This document shows positions 38,565 through 43,940 of a DNA stretch of 43,940 nucleotides, one piece after another. The translations under genes were made by a program, and so were the position numbers. Location of the stretch: NCBI GenBank assembly GCA_001899525.1, contig MKVY01000028.1, positions 46,770 to 90,709 of the forward strand, written 5' to 3'. Below the pieces are notes generated by a model. It was given only the letters and a program-made list of their open reading frames with translations, was not told the DNA's origin and searched no databases. Every line of letters starts with the position of its first letter. The stretch's first letter is position 1. The stretch is from Rhizobiales bacterium 65-9 (GTDB lineage: Bacteria; Pseudomonadota; Alphaproteobacteria; Rhizobiales; Beijerinckiaceae).

Positions 38565-39515
38565 GTGCTGAAGCATTATCTCCGTCGATTCGTCCGGAGG
38601 ATGAGCGATGTTTTCGCGCCGGCGACGGCTGTGCTGGTGCGGGCTTATGTCGGGCTGCTGCGGCTCATGGGGCCGGACCGCGCCAGCGCCTTCGGCGGCT
38701 TCATGATGCGGATGATCGGCCCGCTCGCGCCGGCGCACCGGGTCGCACAGGAGAATCTGCGCGCCGCCTTTCCGGAAAAGTCCGAAGCGGAGCGGGCGCG
38801 AATATTGCGCGGAAGCTGGGACAGTCTCGGCCGCACCATGACCGAATATCCCTTCCTGCAGCAGCTCATGGACTTCGACTATCAGGCGCCCGACCCGAAC
38901 AGCCGGACCGAGGTGGCGGGCGTCGACCAGTTCATCGCGCTTCTGGAAAGCGGAAAGCCCGCGATCATCTTCGCCGCCCATCTCGCCAACTGGGAGCTGC
39001 CGGCGGTTGCGGCCGCCCGCTACGGCCTCGACATGAACATCGTCTTCCGCCCGCCCAACAACAAGGCCGTGGCGCGGGCGATCGAGGTGCTGCGCGGCGG
39101 GGCGATGGGCAGGCTGCTGCCGAGCGGCCCGGGCGCCGCGGGGGCGATGGTCGGCGTCCTGGACAGGGGCGGGCGGCTCGCGATGCTCGCGGACCAGCAT
39201 CTCACGCGCGGCCTGATGGTGACGTTCATGGGACGGCCGGCGCTGGCGAATCCCATCCTTGCGAAGCTTGCGAGGCGGTTCGATTGTCCCGTGCACGGCG
39301 CGCGCTGCATCCGTCTTCCGGGCGGCCGGTTCCGCCTGGAGCTGACGCCGCCGCTCGATCTTCCGCACGACGGGGAAGGGCATATCGATGTCGAGGGCGC
39401 GATGCGCGCCATCACCGGGGTGATCGAGGGCTGGATTCGGGAGCATCCCGAACAGTGGCTGTGGCAGCACCGGCGCTGGCGCGTTCCTGCGCCGCCGCGC
39501 GCCGATGGCGGTTGA
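38565..39515 (+). CDS. lpxXL: LpxXL-type very-long-chain lipid A acyltransferase
   Basis: A 316-residue LpxL/HtrB-family acyltransferase, which should move the very-long-chain acyl group from AcpXL to lipid A at the inner membrane. A hydrophobic N-terminal region is followed by HRVAQENLRAAFPEKSEAE and the HX4E active site AAHLANWEL (H139, E144), then FRPPNNK, LADQHLTRGL and WLWQHRRWR. The GTG at 38565 gives an N-terminus (MLKHYLRRFVRR) typical of the family; an ATG at 38601 sits directly after GGAGG with no spacing. The longer in-frame reading to 38205 is a shadow of hup. Confidence 0.88.
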   Translation: MLKHYLRRFVRRMSDVFAPATAVLVRAYVGLLRLMGPDRASAFGGFMMRMIGPLAPAHRVAQENLRAAFPEKSEAERARILRGSWDSLGRTMTEYPFLQQLMDFDYQAPDPNSRTEVAGVDQFIALLESGKPAIIFAAHLANWELPAVAAARYGLDMNIVFRPPNNKAVARAIEVLRGGAMGRLLPSGPGAAGAMVGVLDRGGRLAMLADQHLTRGLMVTFMGRPALANPILAKLARRFDCPVHGARCIRLPGGRFRLELTPPLDLPHDGEGHIDVEGAMRAITGVIEGWIREHPEQWLWQHRRWRVPAPPRADGG

Positions 39516-39560
39516 CCCCGGCGGGCGGGCCTATTAACTCGGCGACGCTCCGGATCGGAT

Positions 39561-39579
39561 GCGCCGCCCCAGGCGGCGC
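39561..39579. terminator. Candidate terminator after lpxXL
   Basis: Arms GCGCCGCC/GGCGGCGC with a 3-base loop lie 46 bases after the lpxXL stop and 22 bases before tRNA-Lys. No T-run follows, so it may be only a stable hairpin. Confidence 0.35.
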
Positions 39580-39600
39580 GATGATGTCTTGTCCGTTTGG

Positions 39601-39676
39601 GAGCGCGTAGCTCAGCCGGTAGAGCAACTGACTTTTAATCAGTAGGTCATGGGTTCGAATCCCATCGCGCTCACCA
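39601..39676 (+). tRNA. tRNA-Lys (anticodon UUU)
   Basis: The 76-base sequence folds as a complete cloverleaf. Acceptor stem GAGCGCG/CGCGCTC is perfect, and the D arm is GCTC...GAGC. The anticodon stem ACTGA/TCAGT frames loop CTTTTAA, with TTT at positions 34-36. The T arm is ATGGG-TTCGAAT-CCCAT. The CCA end is encoded. tRNA 3' ends are common integration sites, and mobile-element remnants begin about 270 bases downstream. Confidence 0.97.
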
Positions 39677-39943
39677 ATAAAATCAATTAGTTAAGCTGTA
39701 TTAGAGCGTGTGAAAGGCGGCTTTCCCAGATGCGGCTGTCCATACGCTGTCCACCAGCGTGGAAGCCAGGCCGCGCTATCGGATGCAGAGAGTCCGTTTA
39801 AGCCAAAGCGCCGCTACGAGCCGCATCTGTGCATCGCTCTTGAGCTATAAAACGATTTCCGATGCACTGATGGACGGCGTCTGATTTGCTCCCTTTGAAG
39901 TGGTCCTCCCTGAAGGATGTTTTTCGGATGGAGGGCAGGCTCG

Positions 39944-40087
39944 ATGGCAAGGAAGAGGCATACGGCTGAAGAGATCGTTGCGAAGCTGCGGCAGGTTGAT
40001 GTGCTGATGGCGCAGGGTCGGCAGGTAGCGGACGCAGTCCGAGCGATAGGCGTGACGGAAGTAACATATTATCGGTGGCGGAATGAG
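39944..40087 (+). mobile_element. Truncated IS3-type transposase orfA
   Basis: Residues 1-48 read MARKRHTAEEIVAKLRQVDV, then LMAQGRQVADAVRAIGV and TEVTYYRWRNE. This is the helix-turn-helix start of IS3-family OrfA. Homology stops abruptly after YRWRNE, where a complete OrfA continues for about 40 residues and is followed by OrfB with the DDE domain. Neither is present. The left IS end is probably within 39880-39940, but no inverted repeat pair could be defined because the right end is missing. Confidence 0.8.
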
Positions 40088-40092
40088 CGTCG

Positions 40093-40250
40093 GCGACCAA
40101 CCAGATCGAGCTGCATCCCTATTTTCAGCAGGCTGAGCAGCGCGCCTTCGACAAGGCGCATGGCATCGCCACGGAAGCTTGGAATCGCTCGGCCGCGCCA
40201 ATCATCTGTTGAAAGACGAAACGTTGCTGGCCGTGACCGACCGGCTGGAC
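40093..40250 (+). pseudogene. Aldo/keto reductase fragment with frameshift
   Basis: Immediately after the IS remnant, one frame reads ATNQIELHPYFQQAEQRAFD and KAHGIATEAW, the NADPH-proximal part of an aldo/keto reductase. Near 40183 the similarity moves to another frame: SLGRANHLLKDETLLAVTD. The upstream catalytic half and the C-terminus are absent. The gene has thus been cut by an insertion or deletion and has drifted. A redox function in the ancestral island fits its neighbours. Confidence 0.7.
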
Positions 40251-40590
40251 CTTCGACCAGGATCTGGCTCGCTACGAGGGTGTGTGACAACTTGAGCGCT
40301 GCTTATCCGTCGGATGACGCGATCGCGCAAAAGCAAGGCGAAGAACACCTCGACCACGCTCTGACGAGCCGAAATCGGGACATGCCCTCGGCTGCGCCTC
40401 CGAAGAGCCCGGATGTCGTGCATTTATGGCGAGGACTCGTAGGAAGCCCTCCAAGGCTGCGCATTTCAAGTGGCCCGGATCAGTTCGAGGAGCAATCCGC
40501 CGGGCTTTCGTTGAGGGAAATCCCTCATTTCGCCAGGCTGAGCTCCGCCGTAGCCTTCATCATCACAGGACGAAACTCAGCGAGGCTGCG
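40251..40590. other. Gene-free stretch before hchA
   Basis: About 340 bases between the aldo/keto reductase fragment and hchA. The only open frames are short or are in-frame extensions of hchA without homology. No inverted repeat, RNA structure or recognised fragment was found. It presumably contains the promoter of the hchA operon. Confidence 0.5.
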
Positions 40591-41442
40591 ATGTCTGATC
40601 AGAAGATTTCCGACAAGAACCCGCAACCCGATCCCGCGGAGGAGAATGCGTTCTTTCCCTCACGCTATTCGCTCAGCCAGTTCACCTCGCCGAAATCGGA
40701 CCTGAGCGGCGCGGATTATCCGCATCCCTACAAGGGCGGGAAGAAGGTGCTGATGATCGGCGCCGACGAGCGCTATCTGCTGACGGACAACGGCTCCTTC
40801 TTCTCGACCGGCAACCATCCGGTGGAGACGCTGCTTCCGATGTATCATCTCGACAAGGCCGGTTTCGGCTTCGACGTGGCGACCGTGTCGGGCAATCCGG
40901 TCAAGTTCGAGTATTGGGCGATGCCGTCCGAAGACACGGCGGTGAAGGGCTTCTTCGCCAAGTATCATGCGCAGTTCAAGCAGCCGCGGAAGCTTTCCGA
41001 CGTGATCGCAGGCGGTCTCGACGACTATATCGCGATCTTCGTTCCCGGTGGGCATGGCGCCCTGATCGGCATCCCCAATAGCAAGGACGTCGCGGCGGCG
41101 CTTGAATGGGCGGCGGCGAAGGATCGGTTCGTGATTTCGCTGTGTCACGGGCCGGCGGCGTTCCTGTCGGTGGGCGCCAGCGACATCTATCGCGGCTACA
41201 AGATCTGCGCCTTCCCGGATGCGCTCGACGCCAAGACGCCCGACATCGGCTATATGCCGGGTCATCTGACGTGGAAGTTCGGCGAGAAGCTGAAGGCGCT
41301 CGGCTTCGAGATCGTCAACAACGACATTTCCGGCGCCGTGTATCAGGACCGCAAGCTCCTGACCGGAGACAGTCCGCTGGCGGGAAACAATCTCGGCAAG
41401 CTCGCGGCGGGGGCGCTGCTCAAGGAGGTCGCCGCCGGATGA
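40591..41442 (+). CDS. hchA: HchA/Hsp31 glyoxalase III and protein deglycase
   Basis: Hsp31 converts methylglyoxal to lactate without cofactors and is also reported as a holding chaperone and protein deglycase. The 283-residue length equals E. coli HchA, and similarity runs end to end: [52 protein letters not shown] and [11 protein letters not shown]. The catalytic Cys185 and His186 are present, as is the Glu in HPVETLLP. The ATG at 40591 matches the homologue start; 55 further upstream codons are open but unrelated. The stop overlaps the luxR-type start. In E. coli hchA is not linked to such genes, so this is an independent operon. Confidence 0.95.
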   Translation: MSDQKISDKNPQPDPAEENAFFPSRYSLSQFTSPKSDLSGADYPHPYKGGKKVLMIGADERYLLTDNGSFFSTGNHPVETLLPMYHLDKAGFGFDVATVSGNPVKFEYWAMPSEDTAVKGFFAKYHAQFKQPRKLSDVIAGGLDDYIAIFVPGGHGALIGIPNSKDVAAALEWAAAKDRFVISLCHGPAAFLSVGASDIYRGYKICAFPDALDAKTPDIGYMPGHLTWKFGEKLKALGFEIVNNDISGAVYQDRKLLTGDSPLAGNNLGKLAAGALLKEVAAG

Positions 41443-42158
41443 TGGACGAGGCCGCGGCGCAACAGGCCTTTCGAAGCGCCCTCGTCATCGAGGGCGCGGA
41501 GAGCCTTGCCGCGATCGAGGCGGAGGTTCGCGCCTTCGCGGCGCCCTTGGGATATGATCGCTTCGTGCTGTTCTCGGCGTCCGCCACGCAGGACGAGGTG
41601 GTCGAGCGTATCTATTGGGTCGAGGGTGACTGGTTCGGCGACGGCGAAAGCGTCGACGCCGAGACCTATGTCCGGCGCTGCCCGGTGACCCGCCACATTC
41701 TTGAGGCTCGCGAGCCGTTCTTCTGGACCAAGACGATCGCGAAGGAGGGCGATCTCTACAAGATCGTCCGCCACCCGCGCGGACAGGGCGTTCACGGGCT
41801 TCAAATCCCGGTCTTCGGCCGGCTGGGACTGGAGGGCGCGATGAGCCTGGGCGGCGAACGGATCGATGCGTCGCAACGGGCGCGACTGGCGCTGGGGCTG
41901 ATTGCAACGATGGCGTTTTTCTCTGCACGCCGGCTGCTGGAAGCCGCAGTCGAAGCTGTCGGACCGCTATCGGATCGCGAACGCGAAGTGCTGGCCTGGA
42001 CCGCCGCCGGCCGGCGGCAGGTGGAGATCGCGGCGACGCTGGGCCTTTCCGAGCGGACAGTGGAAAATCACCTGCGGCGCATTCGCAAACGCCTGGGCGT
42101 CGCGACGACCGCGCAGGCGATCCGGGTGGCGATCCGCAACGGCGAGATCGCGGGCTGA
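41439..42158 (+). CDS. LuxR-type regulator with N-terminal autoinducer-binding-like domain
   Basis: The 239-residue protein has an N-terminal domain of the LuxR autoinducer-binding type and a C-terminal LuxR helix-turn-helix: [45 protein letters not shown]. In the ligand pocket, W and the G of the later [16 protein letters not shown] remain. The invariant Asp preceding Pro in AHL receptors is Cys81 ([18 protein letters not shown]). There is no luxI-type synthase nearby, so it is a LuxR solo, perhaps sensing something other than an acyl-homoserine lactone. The ATGATGA overlap with hchA implies cotranscription and possible autoregulation. Confidence 0.88.
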   Translation: MMDEAAAQQAFRSALVIEGAESLAAIEAEVRAFAAPLGYDRFVLFSASATQDEVVERIYWVEGDWFGDGESVDAETYVRRCPVTRHILEAREPFFWTKTIAKEGDLYKIVRHPRGQGVHGLQIPVFGRLGLEGAMSLGGERIDASQRARLALGLIATMAFFSARRLLEAAVEAVGPLSDREREVLAWTAAGRRQVEIAATLGLSERTVENHLRRIRKRLGVATTAQAIRVAIRNGEIAG

Positions 42159-42182
42159 CGTCCGAAAGACAGGAGGGGTGTG

Positions 42183-42965
42183 ATGGGAAAGACTGTCCTC
42201 ATAACCGGCGCGGCGTCCGGCTTCGGACGCGGCGTGGCCTTCGGTCTGGCAAAGCGCGGCCACAAGGTCATCGCCGGCTGCCAGATCTGGCCGCAGGTCT
42301 GGGAACTGCGCAACGCGGCCAAGGCCGATGGCGTCGAGATGCAGGTCGTCAAGCTCGACGTCCTCAACGAGATCGACCGCGCCCGAGCGCTTGGCCTCAA
42401 GATCGACGTGCTGTTCAACAATGCCGGCATCATGGAATCCGGACCGATGGTCGAGATTCCGATGGCGGTGTTCCGTTCGGTGTTCGAGACCAACGTCTTT
42501 GCGGCGCTGGAACTGGCGCAGGGCTTCGCCCGCGCGATGGTGACACGCGGCTCGGGCCGCATCGTCTGGACCTCGTCGGTCGCGGGCCTGGTCAAGGTGC
42601 CGTTCGACGGAGCCTACGCCGCTTCCAAACATGCGGTCGAAGGCATCTGCTCGGCGATGCACGAGGAGCTGAAGCCCTATGGCGTCGAGGTCGTGACGGT
42701 GAATCCCGGCGCCTTCCGCACGGGCTTCAACGACACCGGCATGGAGAGCATGGACCAGTGGTGGGATCAGGGCGAGCGTGTCGTCGCGCATTGGCCGGTG
42801 CGCGAACTCAACCGCCAGCATGATCCGGCCGACATGATCGAAGCGATGATCGACGTCATCGAGACTGACAATCCGCGCTACCGAACCGTGCGCCCCGCCA
42901 GCGCGGAGGAGATGGTGAAAAAGGAGCAAGCCGACATCTGGGAACGGCAGGTTTCGGAGAGTTGA
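42183..42965 (+). CDS. Short-chain dehydrogenase/reductase
   Basis: A 260-residue classical SDR: VLITGAASGFGRG (dinucleotide loop), FNNAGIMESG, VWTSSVAGLVKVPFDGAYAASKHAVEG (catalytic Ser, Tyr-x3-Lys), NPGAFRTGF. An AGGAGGGG sequence lies 4 bases before the ATG at 42183. It lies 24 bases after the LuxR-type gene and is followed by an NAD(P)-binding protein 1 base after its stop. The substrate is unknown; the setting suggests aldehyde or ketone detoxification. Confidence 0.88.
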   Translation: MGKTVLITGAASGFGRGVAFGLAKRGHKVIAGCQIWPQVWELRNAAKADGVEMQVVKLDVLNEIDRARALGLKIDVLFNNAGIMESGPMVEIPMAVFRSVFETNVFAALELAQGFARAMVTRGSGRIVWTSSVAGLVKVPFDGAYAASKHAVEGICSAMHEELKPYGVEVVTVNPGAFRTGFNDTGMESMDQWWDQGERVVAHWPVRELNRQHDPADMIEAMIDVIETDNPRYRTVRPASAEEMVKKEQADIWERQVSES

Positions 42966-42966
42966 C

Positions 42967-43599
42967 ATGAAACTTCTGCTGGTCGGCGCAACCGGCCTCG
43001 TCGGGCATGAGGTTCTGGCCCGAGCCCTCGAAGATCCGCGAGTCGAAAGCGTGATGGCGCCGGCGCGCCGTCCCTTGGCGGTATCGGATCCCAAGCTGTC
43101 TGCGCCGGTCGTCCGTTTCGACGATCTGCCGAAGGATGCCGACTGGTGGCAGGCCGACGCAGCCATCTGCACGCTCGGGACGACGATAGCGAAGGCGGGC
43201 TCGCGCGAAGCGTTTCGCGAGGTCGACCACGACTATCCCCTTGCCGTCGCCCGGCTCGCCAGAGTGCATGGAACGCCGCGCTTTGCCGTCGTCTCCGCCA
43301 AGGGCGCGAACCGCAACTCGCCCTTCTTCTATTCGCGCGTGAAGGGCGAACTGGAAGCCGAACTGGCTGCGCTGGCGTTTCCATCGCTGACGCTCGTGCG
43401 ACCGGGGCTGATCGGCGGCGACCGGACTGAACGCCGCCGCGGGGAGCATGCCACGATGCTCGTCCTGCAACGGCTGGGTCCGGTGTTGCCCAAAGCCTGG
43501 CGCATCAATCCCGCTGCCAGGATCGCGGAGGTTCTCCTCGACGCCGCTCTTGGCGACTCGACGGGAACGAGGATCGTCGGTTCGGCGGAGATGGCCTGA
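42967..43599 (+). CDS. NAD(P)-binding atypical SDR protein
   Basis: A 210-residue atypical SDR with KLLLVGATGLVGHEVLARAL (NAD(P) loop GATGLVG), CTLGTTIAKAGS, VVSAKGANRNSPFFYSRVKGELE (Tyr-x3-Lys, YSRVK) and LVRPGLIGG. This resembles the HTATIP2-like/NmrA-like group. The start follows the SDR stop by a single base. It closes the apparent hchA-luxR-SDR-SDR operon. The substrate is unknown. Confidence 0.85.
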   Translation: MKLLLVGATGLVGHEVLARALEDPRVESVMAPARRPLAVSDPKLSAPVVRFDDLPKDADWWQADAAICTLGTTIAKAGSREAFREVDHDYPLAVARLARVHGTPRFAVVSAKGANRNSPFFYSRVKGELEAELAALAFPSLTLVRPGLIGGDRTERRRGEHATMLVLQRLGPVLPKAWRINPAARIAEVLLDAALGDSTGTRIVGSAEMA

Positions 43600-43664
43600 T
43601 CATCGGGAGCGGCCTCAAGAGTGAGTTCGTCTGAAATCGTTTGGTAGCCCAGTCTCAACGCTCC

Positions 43665-43898
43665 TCATTCGGCGATCAGGAAGTCGAACGGTTTTGCAGG
43701 GGCGAAATGGCTCGAGACTTCGCCGGTCAGGATACGGCCCATGTCCACGCCAATATCCAGTTTGCGGACAGGCCCGCTTTCGGAGAAGTCGAGCTTCTTC
43801 AAATTCACCCAGAAAATGTTGGGCGAGGTTGCGGCACCGGTGATGACTGACGACCCAGGTAGAATAAACAGGCTTGCCAGGATGACGCTGACCATCAT
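43665..43898 (-). CDS. Hypothetical protein with N-terminal hydrophobic segment
   Basis: A 77-residue minus-strand reading frame, convergent with the operon. It begins with a signal-like stretch MMVSVILASLFILPGSSV, then SPNIFWVNLKKLDFSESG and KLDIGVDMGRILTGEVSSHFAP. The frame remains open upstream to the window edge, so the true start may lie outside and the gene may be longer. No family was recognised. The amino-acid composition is ordinary and not that of a GC-rich shadow frame. Confidence 0.45.
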   Translation of the reverse strand: MMVSVILASLFILPGSSVITGAATSPNIFWVNLKKLDFSESGPVRKLDIGVDMGRILTGEVSSHFAPAKPFDFLIAE

Positions 43899-43940
43899 CG
43901 GGAATGGCTCAGTTCTCTGAATATGTTGCCGTCGGGAGGG

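Noticed and set aside
40426..40590. N-terminal 55-residue extension of HchA
   Set aside because: The extension is Arg/His-rich and unlike any HchA. The start at 40591 gives a protein of the same length as the E. coli homologue.
39601..43940. Complete prophage or integrative element at tRNA-Lys
   Set aside because: No integrase, structural or conjugation genes and no second copy of the tRNA 3' end were found in the window; only an IS remnant and accessory genes are visible.

Overview
The window is a GC-rich chromosomal segment from an alphaproteobacterium of the order Hyphomicrobiales (Rhizobiales). This rests on gene content and order: tatC-serS-surE-pcm-nlpD-like, yajC-secD-secF, trmFO, divergent uvrA/ssb, gyrA, coaD, two cyclophilins, queA-tgt, and above all the acpXL-fabZ-fabF2-fabF1-...-lpxXL cluster that makes the very-long-chain acyl group of rhizobial lipid A. 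Two short palindromic repeat families common in this order also occur. A species cannot be named from the sequence alone.

Layout. 1-5480: end of tatC, serS (with a long low-GC in-frame insertion), surE, overlapping pcm, and a LysM/M23 lipoprotein of the NlpD type. 5545-6721: an HxlR regulator divergent from an NADPH-dependent FMN reductase, with a palindrome between them. 6829-12183: a DUF815 ATPase facing away from yajC-secD-secF, followed by an MTH938-like protein and a phytoene-synthase-like protein that lacks the catalytic aspartates; these two resemble the mitochondrial complex I assembly factors NDUFAF3 and NDUFAF6. 12340-15623: trmFO and an acid-ceramidase-like Ntn hydrolase, flanked by two 51-residue DUF1127 genes. 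16175-20287: uvrA and ssb, divergent across a gene-free region holding two LexA-type SOS boxes. 20314-24685: marC, a PP2C-like protein with no canonical start codon covering its conserved N-terminus, and gyrA with an unusual quinolone-binding loop. 24763-27468: three tandem EamA (DMT) transporter paralogues. 27548-30083: coaD, a periplasmic cyclophilin, two related secreted proteins and a cytoplasmic cyclophilin. 30223-32643: queA and tgt (queuosine), with palindromic repeats around queA. 32744-39515: the lipid A VLCFA cluster, interrupted by an HU gene with a histone-H1-like tail on the opposite strand.

From tRNA-Lys(UUU) at 39601 onward the character changes. A truncated IS3-type orfA and an aldo/keto reductase pseudogene lie downstream of the tRNA. 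They are followed by an apparent accessory operon: hchA (Hsp31 glyoxalase/deglycase), a LuxR-type regulator with a substituted ligand-pocket position, a short-chain dehydrogenase and an NAD(P)-binding protein. This looks like an island inserted near the tRNA and decayed at its left edge.

Most of the window is conserved core genome. No CRISPR array, prophage or classical defence system was seen. The most interesting points are the SerRS insertion, the paired complex-I-assembly-like genes behind secDF, the zinc-ligand-depleted TGT, the altered GyrA loop, the non-catalytic KAS partner in the VLCFA cluster, the secreted two-cysteine protein pair between the cyclophilins, and the accessory operon beside tRNA-Lys.
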